Source: Paenibacillus_F sp047238265 | GTDB lineage: Bacteria; Bacillota; Bacilli; Paenibacillales; NBRC-103111 | Length of the DNA: 64,000 nucleotides | Assembly (NCBI RefSeq): GCF_047238265.1 | Contig: NZ_JBDFMM010000001.1 | Span: forward strand, 2,728,001-2,792,000 | Direction of reading: 5' to 3' | Shown here: positions 42,175 to 51,084 of the stretch, in pieces | Position numbering within the stretch: position 1 is the first letter of the stretch | Layout: the number at the start of each line of letters is the position of its first letter | Made by a program: the position numbers and the translations under genes | Notes under the pieces: model-generated | What the model saw: the letters and a program-made list of their open reading frames with translations, nothing else | Databases searched by the model: none | What the model was told of the DNA's origin: nothing

Positions 42175-44595
42175 ATGCACGCAACGCAAGCGTACGGTAA
42201 GAAATTACTCCCATTGCTGCTGCTGGTCACCTTATTGCTCAGTTTACTTCCCATCTATCCCTCGACATCATCGGGAGCGGCCGCCCAATGGGCGCCGAAC
42301 ACGGCTTACAAAGCGAAAGATCTTGTTTCCTACAACGGTGTCACGTATGAATGCCTGCAGCCTCATACTTCTTTGAACGGCTGGGAACCGCCGAACGTAG
42401 CTTCGCTGTGGAAAAAAACGGCGGACCCTACACCGAGTCCAAGCCCAAGCCCAAGTCCGAGCCCAAGCCCAAGCCCCGGACCGACTACAAGTCCAAGCCC
42501 GACTCCAAGTACGAGTCCGACTCCAAGCCCAAGCCCAGGTACCGGAGCACCCGCCTGGCAGGCCGGCACCGCCTATAAAGTAGGCGATCTTGTGACTTAT
42601 AACGGCAAAACGTATAAAGCTCTCGCCGCGCACACCGCGCTTGTAGGCTGGGAGCCGGCTACGACGCCGACGCTGTGGAAACTGGATTCGTCGGATCCGA
42701 CCAAGCCCGAGCCGACAACGCCTTTCTGCGCCCCGGACTGGAGCGCTTCGAAAATTTACGCCAAAGGTAAAATTGTCGGTTATAAAGGCAAAGCTTACCG
42801 GGCACTTAACGATGTGCACGGCATCGCCCCTGACGACACGACTTATAACATGTGGGAGGTAGCGGGCAAAATCAGCAACGATCTTTGTCCGGTGTCCATC
42901 CCGAATAACATAGATTACGGAACGGCGAATCCCGGAACCGGCAACACGAACGCCGGTAAACTTAACCCGACGGGAGCCGTCAGCGCGGGCCACCCCGTAT
43001 CTGGAACGGGAACGGGTGGCACCAAGGGCGGCATCGATCCCGCCACGGATCCCGGCGGTAACCACCCGGGCTTTGACGCCGACAACGGCGGCCGGGTCGC
43101 CAAGCTTCCTTCCGGCACCCTGCCTACGCAGCACAATACGTATGAAATGAGCGCCGGGCAGGAAGTGGTCGAGTACCTCGGCGACTGGGCCATCTACGGC
43201 CGCCGGTTCGATTTTACCAAGCTTCCGGTGAAGAACGTGAACCGGCTCGTTTACGGTTTCGCGGGCATCTGCTTCCCGGCTGCCCAGAATACGCAGGACC
43301 CGGGCTTCCCGACAACCGCGCCGGCTTCGGTCAACCGGACGTGCAAGCAGAGCAGCCTGCCTGACGGAGCCATGGCTATCGCGGATTTTGAAGCCGCTTT
43401 CCTGCGTACGCTTCCGGGACAGACGGGAGGCAAAATCACGGGAACCGAGAGCATGTACGATCTCGATCCCAATGATGTCGCAGGCGTTTTCGGCGCGCTT
43501 TACCAGCTCCGCAAAGCGAACCCGCACCTGAAGCTGGATCTTTCCGTAGGCGGCTGGACACTGAGCGAAGGCTTCCCTTGGATGGCTTCCGATACGACTC
43601 GCCGTAAGGCGTTCGTCGATTCCGTCGTCCGCTTCCTGGAACAGTTCGGCTTTGACGGCGTCGATATCGACTGGGAATATCCCGCTTCCGACGGTGCCGT
43701 CATAGGGATGGCACGCAAGGACGATCCCGAGAACTATATCAAACTTCTGAAAGAACTGCGGGCCGGCCTCGACTGGCTCACCAAGAAAACCGGCAAGGAA
43801 TACCGCCTGTCGAGCGCGATTCCGGCCACGGAAGACAAACTGGCCAAAATAGACTGGGCCGAAGCGAGCAAATACCTCAACCGTCTCTACGCCATGACCT
43901 ATGACCTGAGCGGAGCCTGGGAGCGGGAGCTCGGCCATCACACGCCGCTGTACCCGAACCCGAACACCAAGGACCCGGCCACAGGCAAGCACGTGGACCT
44001 GTCTCTGGATACGACCGTCAAGCTGCTTAAAGGTTACGGCGTACCGGCCAACAAAATCATGATCGGCATCGCCAACTACCACCGGGCCAAGGCAATGAAA
44101 AACGGAGACATTACGGAATACACGAACGGTTTAATCGGTAAATCGACGTTCGGTGACCTCGCCTGGAAAGGCAAAAACCTGATCCTCGGCATCGCCGGTG
44201 TAGGCTCCTGGGAAGCGGGAGTCGTCGAAGGTTACGATCTTTATCAGAATTACCTGGATAAAGATCTGAAGCCTAAGAACGGTTATAAGCTCTACACCGA
44301 CAAAGCGGCCAATGCCGATTATCTCGTGAATCCGATCGGCTCGTTCATCACCGTCGAAACGCCGCGCACCGTCGCGCTCAAGACGCAGTATGCCAAGGAC
44401 AACGGGCTTGCCGGTATTTTCGGCTGGCAGATCGAGCAGGACAACGGCTACAACTTGAACGCGCTGAACCATATTCTCGGCAATAAACTTGTCAGCGATG
44501 TCTCAGACGGCAAGCCGAAAGAGCAGATTGCGGTTTGCGGCCAGAACGTAACCGCCGCGGAATGCGATCAGCTTAACGCAAGCCTGAAAAAGTAA
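42175..44595 (+). CDS. Secreted GH18 chitinase with three CBM5/12-like modules
   Basis: An 806-residue secreted enzyme; AAGGAG precedes the ATG. A signal peptide (to about SGAAA, residue 37) leads into a CBM5/12-like module (QWAPNTAYKAKDLVSYNGVTYECLQ), a Pro-Ser/Thr linker of about 40 residues, a second module (AWQAGTAYKVGDLVTYNGKTYKAL) and a third, divergent one (DWSASKIYAKGKIVGYKGKAYRAL). The GH18 domain (about 320-780) has SVGGW and the catalytic motif DGVDIDWEYP with the proton-donor Glu. It hydrolyses chitin outside the cell. The upstream cre site suggests glucose repression. Confidence 0.95.
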   Translation: MHATQAYGKKLLPLLLLVTLLLSLLPIYPSTSSGAAAQWAPNTAYKAKDLVSYNGVTYECLQPHTSLNGWEPPNVASLWKKTADPTPSPSPSPSPSPSPSPGPTTSPSPTPSTSPTPSPSPGTGAPAWQAGTAYKVGDLVTYNGKTYKALAAHTALVGWEPATTPTLWKLDSSDPTKPEPTTPFCAPDWSASKIYAKGKIVGYKGKAYRALNDVHGIAPDDTTYNMWEVAGKISNDLCPVSIPNNIDYGTANPGTGNTNAGKLNPTGAVSAGHPVSGTGTGGTKGGIDPATDPGGNHPGFDADNGGRVAKLPSGTLPTQHNTYEMSAGQEVVEYLGDWAIYGRRFDFTKLPVKNVNRLVYGFAGICFPAAQNTQDPGFPTTAPASVNRTCKQSSLPDGAMAIADFEAAFLRTLPGQTGGKITGTESMYDLDPNDVAGVFGALYQLRKANPHLKLDLSVGGWTLSEGFPWMASDTTRRKAFVDSVVRFLEQFGFDGVDIDWEYPASDGAVIGMARKDDPENYIKLLKELRAGLDWLTKKTGKEYRLSSAIPATEDKLAKIDWAEASKYLNRLYAMTYDLSGAWERELGHHTPLYPNPNTKDPATGKHVDLSLDTTVKLLKGYGVPANKIMIGIANYHRAKAMKNGDITEYTNGLIGKSTFGDLAWKGKNLILGIAGVGSWEAGVVEGYDLYQNYLDKDLKPKNGYKLYTDKAANADYLVNPIGSFITVETPRTVALKTQYAKDNGLAGIFGWQIEQDNGYNLNALNHILGNKLVSDVSDGKPKEQIAVCGQNVTAAECDQLNASLKK

Positions 44596-44763
44596 AAGGC
44601 GAAGCGGCGAAACCGTGTCACCCAGACGATCCGGCCGGTTAACCCTGAAAGGCAAAAGGTCATAAAATTTTTGCGGACCCTTCCGCGGTTGTCTTCATAC
44701 GGACACCGTAGGGAGGGTTCCGTGCGTTCTCCTGACGAAACGATTTCTCATCGACCGTGTTTT

Positions 44764-44772
44764 TGCTATAAT
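44764..44772 (+). promoter_or_regulatory. Extended -10 promoter of the ABC ATPase gene
   Basis: TGCTATAAT gives TGN plus consensus TATAAT, 75 bases before the start codon; the -35 is poor. Confidence 0.5.
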
Positions 44773-44847
44773 AGATGAAACTAGCAAAGGCTGACGCACG
44801 CAGTTGTAAGCGTGTGCACCTAACGGAGACGAGGGAGCATACGGCTG

Positions 44848-45579
44848 ATGTTGACGATACGCAATTTGACCAAGAAGCTGACCACGGGTCAGGAGATCCT
44901 TTCCAAAATATCGCTGCAAATCGACGAAGGCGAGTTGATCGGGCTTGTCGGCGCAAGCGGGAGCGGAAAAACGACCCTCCTCAAGTGCATCGCGTTGAAA
45001 GAAAAATGGGACGACGGCCAGTTCATTTATAACGACCGGGACATTACGTCGCTCGGGATCACAGAGAAGTTCAAGCTGAAGCGGGACTGGGCGTTTATCG
45101 AAGAGAGCCCTGCACTGGACCGGAAGCAGACGGCGGTCAAGAACGTGCTGAAAGGGCGCTTTTACGAGAAATCCGTCATGCGCGTGTTAACCGGCACGAA
45201 TGCCCGGGACGAGCATGTGCTTGCGATGGACTATCTGGAGAAAGTCGGCCTGCTCGATAAAGCCGAGAAAAAGGTCGAGGATTTGAGCGGGGGAGAGCGG
45301 CAGCGAGTATCGATCGCGCGGGCGCTCGTGCAGGGCGCGAAAATTGTCATTGCGGACGAGCCCGTATCCGGTCTCGATCCCGAAGCCGCCAACGGCGTGC
45401 TGCAAGATTTGCGCGAGCTTTGCAAAAAGGAGAAGGTGACGGTCGTCTGCTCCCTGCACAATGTGGAGTTCGCGGAGCGGTATGCCAGCCGCATCTGGGG
45501 CCTTGCCGGAGGGAAGATCGTCCTGGACATTGCCGGCCGCAAGCTTACTTCGATGGAGCGCGCCAAAATATTCGATTGA
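44848..45579 (+). CDS. PhnC-like ABC transporter ATP-binding protein, without permease partner
   Basis: A 243-residue ATPase with Walker A GASGSGKTT, signature LSGGERQRVSIARAL, Walker B IVIADEP and H-loop SLHN. The order and the QTAVKNVLKGRF stretch resemble phosphonate-type PhnC ATPases. No binding protein or permease gene is adjacent, so it either works with a distant permease or has another role. GAGGGAGC lies 9 bases upstream of ATG 44848. Confidence 0.88.
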   Translation: MLTIRNLTKKLTTGQEILSKISLQIDEGELIGLVGASGSGKTTLLKCIALKEKWDDGQFIYNDRDITSLGITEKFKLKRDWAFIEESPALDRKQTAVKNVLKGRFYEKSVMRVLTGTNARDEHVLAMDYLEKVGLLDKAEKKVEDLSGGERQRVSIARALVQGAKIVIADEPVSGLDPEAANGVLQDLRELCKKEKVTVVCSLHNVEFAERYASRIWGLAGGKIVLDIAGRKLTSMERAKIFD

Positions 45580-45693
45580 TATTTTTCGACATTCCTTTGC
45601 AAAAAAGATAGGCAAAAAAGGATTATCCGTGATACAATTCCTTTTAATGCAGTAAAACGGCAACGCACTTGATAGAAGCGGGAGGAATCATAG

Positions 45694-47379
45694 ATGGCTA
45701 AACAAGGCATGAGAAGCGATATGATCAAGAAGGGGTTCGACCGGGCACCGCACCGCAGCTTGCTGCGCGCAGCCGGAGTCAAAGAAGAGGATTTCGGCAA
45801 ACCGTTTATCGCGGTGTGCAACTCTTATATCGATATAGTACCGGGACACGTTCACCTGCAAGAATTCGGTAAAATCGTTAAGGAAGCGATCCGCGAAGCG
45901 GGCGGCGTTCCGTTTGAATTCAACACGATCGGCGTGGACGACGGCATTGCCATGGGCCACATCGGGATGCGTTATTCCCTGCCGAGCCGCGAGATTATCG
46001 CCGATTCCCTGGAGACGGTCGTTTCCGCGCACTGGTTCGACGGCATGGTTTGTATCCCGAACTGTGACAAAATCACCCCGGGCATGATGATGGGCGCCCT
46101 GCGCGTCAACATTCCGACCGTATTCGTAAGCGGCGGCCCGATGAAAGCGGGTAAAGACAGCAACGGCCGTTCGATTTCCCTGACTTCCGTATTCGAAGGC
46201 GTAGGGGCATACCAGGTCGGCAAGATCGACGATAAAGCTCTTCTGGAGCTTGAACAATACGGCTGTCCGACTTGCGGCTCCTGTTCCGGCATGTTCACGG
46301 CTAACTCCATGAACTGCCTGTGTGAAGCGCTGGGTCTGGCCATGCCGGGCAACGGCACCATCCTTGCCGTATCTCCGGAGCGCAGAGAGTTCGTAAGACA
46401 GTCCGCGACACAGCTTATGGAGCTGATCAAGCTCGATCTGAAGCCGCGGGACATCGTTACGATTGATGCCATCGACAACGCGTTCGCTTTGGATATGGCT
46501 ATGGGCGGATCGACGAATACCGTTCTTCATACGCTGGCTCTCGCTCATGAAGCGGGATTCGAGTATCCGATCGAGCGCATCAACGAAGTGGCGAACCGTG
46601 TGCCGCATTTGTCCAAAGTCGCTCCCGCATCGGACTGGCACATCGAGGATATCCACGAAGCCGGCGGCGTAAGCGCGGTTATCAACGAGCTGCTCAAAAA
46701 GCCGGGCGCCATCAAAGGCGACTGCATGACCGTAACCGGCAAGACGCTGGCCGAAAACGTGGCAGGCGCGGAAATTTTGAACACCGACGTTATCCACAAG
46801 CTGGATAACCCGCATTCCGAGCGCGGCGGCCTTGCGGTTCTGTTCGGCAACCTGGCGCCGAACGGCAGCATCATCAAGGTCGGCGCGGTAGATCCTTCCG
46901 TAGGCGGACGCCATGTCGGCCCGGCCATCTGCTTTGACTCCCAGGACGATGCGCTTTACGGCATCGCCAACGGCAAAGTCAAAGAAGGCCACGTGGTGGT
47001 CATCCGCTACGAAGGCCCTAAAGGCGGCCCCGGCATGCCGGAAATGCTCGCTCCGACTTCGCAGATCGTCGGCATGGGCCTCGGCGCCAAAGTCGGCCTG
47101 ATCACGGACGGCCGATTCTCCGGCGCTTCCCGCGGAATCAGCATCGGTCATATTTCGCCGGAAGCAGCGGAAGGCGGACCGATCGCCTTCGTTCAGGACG
47201 GCGACATCATCGAGCTGGATCTGATCGAGCGCAAAATCGAGCTGAAAATCAGCGACGAAGAAATGGAAGAGCGCCGCAAAGGCTGGAAAGAGTTCGAGCC
47301 GAAAGTGAAAACCGGCTACCTGGCCCGCTATTCCAAGCTTGTTACGAGCGCCAGCACCGGCGGCGTGATGAAGATCTAA
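45694..47379 (+). CDS. ilvD: Dihydroxy-acid dehydratase
   Basis: A 561-residue Fe-S dehydratase of branched-chain amino-acid synthesis, converting 2,3-dihydroxy acids to 2-oxo acids. GGGAGGAATCATAG precedes ATG 45694. Cluster cysteines appear in FIAVCNSYIDIVPGH, VCIPNCDKITPG and CPTCGSCSGMFTANSMNCL, and RFSGASRGISIGHISPEAAEGG is the C-terminal signature. It stands alone rather than in an ilv-leu operon. No T-box leader is visible in the 114 bases upstream, and a weak extended -10 (TGATACAAT, 45630-45638) is. Confidence 0.97.
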   Translation: MAKQGMRSDMIKKGFDRAPHRSLLRAAGVKEEDFGKPFIAVCNSYIDIVPGHVHLQEFGKIVKEAIREAGGVPFEFNTIGVDDGIAMGHIGMRYSLPSREIIADSLETVVSAHWFDGMVCIPNCDKITPGMMMGALRVNIPTVFVSGGPMKAGKDSNGRSISLTSVFEGVGAYQVGKIDDKALLELEQYGCPTCGSCSGMFTANSMNCLCEALGLAMPGNGTILAVSPERREFVRQSATQLMELIKLDLKPRDIVTIDAIDNAFALDMAMGGSTNTVLHTLALAHEAGFEYPIERINEVANRVPHLSKVAPASDWHIEDIHEAGGVSAVINELLKKPGAIKGDCMTVTGKTLAENVAGAEILNTDVIHKLDNPHSERGGLAVLFGNLAPNGSIIKVGAVDPSVGGRHVGPAICFDSQDDALYGIANGKVKEGHVVVIRYEGPKGGPGMPEMLAPTSQIVGMGLGAKVGLITDGRFSGASRGISIGHISPEAAEGGPIAFVQDGDIIELDLIERKIELKISDEEMEERRKGWKEFEPKVKTGYLARYSKLVTSASTGGVMKI

Positions 47380-47424
47380 TCCGCACTTATCTCATTCATA
47401 CGTTCTATTCCAGAACCGTACGCG

Positions 47425-47457
47425 AAAGAGCCCCGTTGATTAACGGGGCTCTTTTTT
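47425..47457. terminator. Bidirectional rho-independent terminator after ilvD
   Basis: AAAGAGCCCCGTT/AACGGGGCTCTTT with GATT loop, T-rich on both strands. Confidence 0.93.
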
Positions 47458-47500
47458 AAATGAGCTATAACTTTGCTGAACTCGATGAAGATACAGAGAA

Positions 47501-48370
47501 TTACTTCTTCACAACCGGAATCCAAATTTCGCTTCTATAGGTCGGAGAGCTTGTGTCCTTGCTTTCGTTCCACAAAATTTCCGGGCCTTGAGTGGATTCG
47601 TAGGATGAGGACGGAAACCACTCGGCATAAATGCGGCCCCAAACATTTTGCAGGGTATCCGGGAACGGGCCGACAGCTTCAAATACCGCCCAGGCAGAAG
47701 CTTTAACTTCCAGCACAGCCAGGTGATCCGGACAGTCTTGCGTCGTTGCGGCCCCGATATAATGATCGAGTTCTCCGTGTTCGAGACGTCCTTCCGAGAA
47801 GTTGACGGACGCGCTGATGATGCCGGACGGTTCTACGTTGGATAACGATTTCAGCAGGGTGATCGTCTCAGGGGTCAGACTTTGCCACATCGAATTCATG
47901 GCGGGATTCACTCCCCGGTAGACGAGAGGGACTCTCTTATAGAGACCGACGATCCGGAAGGCTTCTTTTTCAACAATGCGATAGTTCATTTCATTTCCTC
48001 CTTGTATCGTTAATTGAAAAAACATGCGCGGATAAGCTTTTAAAGATTGACCACGGGTCCGCGCTTCGGATGGAGCCACCCCGTGGAGACTGAGGAATGC
48101 CCTTGCGAAAGAATCGGCGGAGGTGTAGCCGTATTTCACGGCGACATCCAGCAGCCTCAGGTCCGTATGGGCCAGTTCAAAGGCCGCCAGCGTTAAGCGT
48201 CTGCGGCGGATATACTCCGAGAGCGTAACTCCGGCCAGGGATGAAAACATCCTTTTGAAGTGATATTCCGAGCAAAGCGCAAGCCGGGCTACTTCTTTGA
48301 AATCAATATCCCCCGTCAGATTTTGTTCAATATAAGCGAGAGCGTCATTCATTTTCTCCAGCCCGTTCAT
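47501..48370 (-). CDS. AraC-family regulator with GyrI-like effector domain
   Basis: A 289-residue protein. The N-terminal 110 residues hold the double HTH of AraC/XylS proteins (IDFKEVARLALCSEYHFKRMFSSLAGVTLSEYIRRRRL, then DVAVKYGYTSADSFARAFLSLHGVAPSEAR). From residue about 127 (MNYRIVEKEAFRIVGLYKRVPL) comes a GyrI-like/AraC effector-binding domain ending SEIWIPVVKK. This is the Rob/SoxS-like layout that senses hydrophobic ligands. AAAGGAGGTTACCCTC precedes the ATG. Monocistronic. Confidence 0.93.
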   Translation of the reverse strand: MNGLEKMNDALAYIEQNLTGDIDFKEVARLALCSEYHFKRMFSSLAGVTLSEYIRRRRLTLAAFELAHTDLRLLDVAVKYGYTSADSFARAFLSLHGVAPSEARTRGQSLKAYPRMFFQLTIQGGNEMNYRIVEKEAFRIVGLYKRVPLVYRGVNPAMNSMWQSLTPETITLLKSLSNVEPSGIISASVNFSEGRLEHGELDHYIGAATTQDCPDHLAVLEVKASAWAVFEAVGPFPDTLQNVWGRIYAEWFPSSSYESTQGPEILWNESKDTSSPTYRSEIWIPVVKK

Positions 48371-48454
48371 GAGGGTAACCTCCTTTCAATGTCTACGATA
48401 GCAAAAACTTAAATCCGGAATCCGACATTTCGTGCCCCGTTTTGCAGGGTACGT

Positions 48455-48489
48455 AAAAGCCGGCCGACCTGGGTAGGTGCGACCGGCTG
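48455..48489 (-). terminator. Rho-independent terminator of the TetR gene
   Basis: On the minus strand AGCCGG...ACCT pairs with AGGT...CCGGCT, followed by TTTT. Confidence 0.7.
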
Positions 48490-48527
48490 CAAATGCGGGA
48501 GTGGTGCTCGGCGTCACATGACGGTGG

Positions 48528-49136
48528 TTATAAAGCTTTCGGCAAAAACAGCCGGAGCAAATTCCGGTGCATGGGAGTGCCTGTGAAATAAATTCCTCTC
48601 GTTTCGGCAAGAAGGACGGCCTGAATCATATTCATAAAATAAAAGGCCAGCTCGCGCGGATCGCCTTGAATAAATTCGCCCTTCTCCTGGCCTTCCCGGA
48701 AAATGCGGGTGAGCAGCTTCAGGTTATCGCCGATGCTCGTGCGGACGGACATTTTGAGCTGGTCGGACACGGAGTCGGACGTGAGAATCTGATCGGCGAC
48801 GACCTGATAGAACACGGCGTCATCCCATCTTTCGCTGTGCACCTGATCCAGCAGCCAGGTCAGTTTTTCATAGGAATCGGCATCCGGCAGCTCGTGCGCC
48901 TGTTCGAAGAGCGCCGTCAGGATACACAGATTTTTCTCCACGATGGAAATGTAAATCTCTTCTTTGGATCGGAAATAGTTATAAATAAGGCCGTGACTCA
49001 TCTTGGCTTTATGGGCGATATCTGAAATTTTCGTGGAACTGAGCCCGTTTTTGGCAAAGAGTTCGACAGCGGCGGATAAGATCTGGTCACATCGTTCTTT
49101 ACGGATTTCCTGGTCTCTCTCTGGATTTCTCGGCAA
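48528..49136 (-). CDS. TetR-family regulator divergent to the MFS transporter
   Basis: A 202-residue regulator; TTG 49136 is chosen because GAGGTG lies 6 bases upstream (LPRNPERDQEIRKERCDQI). HTH: ILSAAVELFAKNGLSSTKISDIAHKAKMSHGLIYNYFRSKEEIY. The C-terminal domain is typical TetR. It is divergent to an MFS exporter with a shared 200-base region containing a TTGACT/AGTTAA dyad, so it is probably the exporter's repressor. Confidence 0.9.
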   Translation of the reverse strand: MPRNPERDQEIRKERCDQILSAAVELFAKNGLSSTKISDIAHKAKMSHGLIYNYFRSKEEIYISIVEKNLCILTALFEQAHELPDADSYEKLTWLLDQVHSERWDDAVFYQVVADQILTSDSVSDQLKMSVRTSIGDNLKLLTRIFREGQEKGEFIQGDPRELAFYFMNMIQAVLLAETRGIYFTGTPMHRNLLRLFLPKAL

Positions 49137-49250
49137 TCTTTTCACCTCGGTTAAGCATTCAATACCCACCTTATCATAGGAATGCGAACTGATCAAAGTC
49201 AAGTCCGTCCGGGAGAGTTAACTTATAAAAAAACTTTACAACTTTACAAA

Positions 49251-49280
49251 TTGACTAAAAGTTAATCTGTGCGCTATACT
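49251..49280 (+). promoter_or_regulatory. Promoter of the MFS transporter with overlapping dyad
   Basis: TTGACT (49251-49256), 18 bases, TATACT (49275-49280). The imperfect dyad TTGACT-AAA-AGTTAA overlaps the -35 and may bind the divergent TetR protein. Confidence 0.65.
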
Positions 49281-49338
49281 TCTGTAATACAAAAAGAAGC
49301 AGTTACCCTTATTAAGGATAGCTGAAGGGAGAATCCAC

Positions 49339-50553
49339 ATGAGCTCAATGAAAAACCGCCGCTCGCCGTTGGTCATCTTGATGATCAATATGTTTATCGC
49401 GATGCTCGGTATCGGACTTATTATTCCGGTCCTGCCTGAATTTTTGAAAGAGTTTGGTCTGGGAGGCAAGACGGCGGGGTATCTCGTCGCGGCTTTCGGC
49501 CTCACTCAGTTTATTTTCTCCCCGATCGGTGGAGAGTGGTCGGACAAATACGGCCGCAAAAAAATGATCGTGTCCGGTCTGGCGCTGTTCACGATTTCCA
49601 ATCTGCTGTTCGCCATGGCTTCCGAAGTCTGGATGCTGTATGCTTCCCGTCTGATCGGCGGTATCGGCGCGGCCGCTATGATTCCATCCATGATGGCTTA
49701 CATTGCGGACATCACGACGGACGATAAACGGGGAAAAGGAATGGGAATGCTCGGTGCGGCCATGTCGCTCGGTTTCGTTATCGGACCCGGCATCGGCGGG
49801 TTTCTGGCGGAACTCGGTTTGCGCGCTCCGTTCTACGTGTCGGCTGCAGTCGGCGCCCTGGCCATGATCGGTTCCCTGCTTATCCTGCCGGAATCGCTCA
49901 CCAAAGAAGAGCTGGCTTCAAACCGTTCGTCTCAGGTTAAGAAGGAAAGTATTTTTATCCAGCTGGGACAGTCGTTCAAAGCCCCTTATTTTATCCTTCT
50001 GCTTCTGGTGTTTGCGCTGACTTTCGGACTGGCGAACTTCGAAGCGGTATTCCCGCTGTTCGTGGATAACAAATACGGATATACAGCGAAAGATATTTCG
50101 ATTCTGATTACCGTGGGAGCCCTGATCGGGGCTGTCATTCAGGCGATTCTCATCGATAAGCTGATCCGCCGTTTCGGGGAGAAGAAACTTATTAATCTGA
50201 CCTTTATCCTGTCCGCACTGTGTCTGATTCTGATGCTTCTGTCGGGCAACTTCTGGTACATTCTGCTGGTCACGATGCTGTTCTTCACCCTGACTTCCAT
50301 CATGCGTCCCGCAATCAATACACTCTTGTCCAAAATGGCGGGAGATGAGCAGGGCTTCGTCGCGGGAATGAACAATGCCTACATGAGCCTCGGCAATATT
50401 TTTGGTCCGGCCATTGCGGGTATCCTGTTCGACGTTCAAATTAACCTTCCGTATATGTTCGGTGCGGTTATCCTCGTCATTTCGTTTATCATTTCGACTT
50501 CTTGGAGCGGCAAAAACAAACGCAAGCTGGTTCCGGCCGGCGGCTCCAATTAA
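49339..50553 (+). CDS. MFS multidrug transporter (NorA/Bmr-like)
   Basis: A 404-residue transporter with twelve helices. Motif A is GGEWSDKYGRKKMIVSG, the DHA1-type motif C region reads GAAMSLGFVIGPGIGGFLAELG, and FGLTQFIFSPIGG is typical of drug:H+ antiporters such as NorA and Bmr. AAGGGAGAATCCAC precedes the ATG. Expression is probably controlled by the divergent TetR regulator. The export substrate is unknown. Confidence 0.92.
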   Translation: MSSMKNRRSPLVILMINMFIAMLGIGLIIPVLPEFLKEFGLGGKTAGYLVAAFGLTQFIFSPIGGEWSDKYGRKKMIVSGLALFTISNLLFAMASEVWMLYASRLIGGIGAAAMIPSMMAYIADITTDDKRGKGMGMLGAAMSLGFVIGPGIGGFLAELGLRAPFYVSAAVGALAMIGSLLILPESLTKEELASNRSSQVKKESIFIQLGQSFKAPYFILLLLVFALTFGLANFEAVFPLFVDNKYGYTAKDISILITVGALIGAVIQAILIDKLIRRFGEKKLINLTFILSALCLILMLLSGNFWYILLVTMLFFTLTSIMRPAINTLLSKMAGDEQGFVAGMNNAYMSLGNIFGPAIAGILFDVQINLPYMFGAVILVISFIISTSWSGKNKRKLVPAGGSN

Positions 50554-50561
50554 AAAATAAA

Positions 50562-50590
50562 CAAAAAAACGCCGTAAAGGCGTTTTTTTC
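50562..50590. terminator. Bidirectional rho-independent terminator
   Basis: AAACGCC-GTAAA-GGCGTTT hairpin with A- and T-runs on either side, between convergent genes. Confidence 0.9.
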
Positions 50591-50624
50591 GTTTTGTCAT
50601 GAAGAGGGGAGGTGAAAAGCGGGT

Positions 50625-51065
50625 TTACAGCTTCAAGCTGACGACCAGAACGACCGAAACGATCAGAACCATGAAGACGCTCACCGTGCCCAGGTAGCCG
50701 GTTATCTTGACGGAGCTCCCGCCGGCGGAATTAAGCCGTTTGTTCATTTTGCTTCCGAGCACCGCCGTAAAGACGATCCCAAGCACAATGATCATCCCTC
50801 CGCCTTTTTCCATCACTTGAAGCCAGAGAGGCTTGCCGGAGCCGAGGCCCATTTGGAGAATGAGATAGACACCGCTGAGAAGAACGAGAATCGAACTCGG
50901 ATGAGCGATTCGTCCGAATACCCGGATCGTTTTACCGGCTAGGGCATTGGCGTCGGCAGAACCGAGCTGCTTTTTCAGCAGAAACATAGTGACCAGAATG
51001 CCGAGCAGAGCTCCCAGCCATCCGAATAAACCCGTTAAATGAAGAAATAACATGAATCCGAACAT
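50625..51065 (-). CDS. Four-helix membrane protein (DUF2269-like)
   Basis: A 146-residue membrane protein from ATG 51065 (CAGGAGGAGTTATACG upstream). Four helices: FMLFLHLTGLFGWLGALLGILVTMFLL, HPSSILVLLSGVYLILQM, GMIIVLGIVFTAVLG and LGTVSVFMVLIVSVVLVVSL. The HLTG-FGW pattern and the later SGVYLI resemble DUF2269-type proteins. It lies 19 bases after the MMPL gene and is likely co-transcribed with it. Function unknown. Confidence 0.75.
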   Translation of the reverse strand: MFGFMLFLHLTGLFGWLGALLGILVTMFLLKKQLGSADANALAGKTIRVFGRIAHPSSILVLLSGVYLILQMGLGSGKPLWLQVMEKGGGMIIVLGIVFTAVLGSKMNKRLNSAGGSSVKITGYLGTVSVFMVLIVSVVLVVSLKL

Positions 51066-51084
51066 CGTATAACTCCTCCTGAAA

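Noticed and set aside
42268..44082. A 604-codon minus-strand open frame across the chitinase
   Set aside because: Antisense to the GH18 enzyme; its composition follows the complement of chitinase codons.
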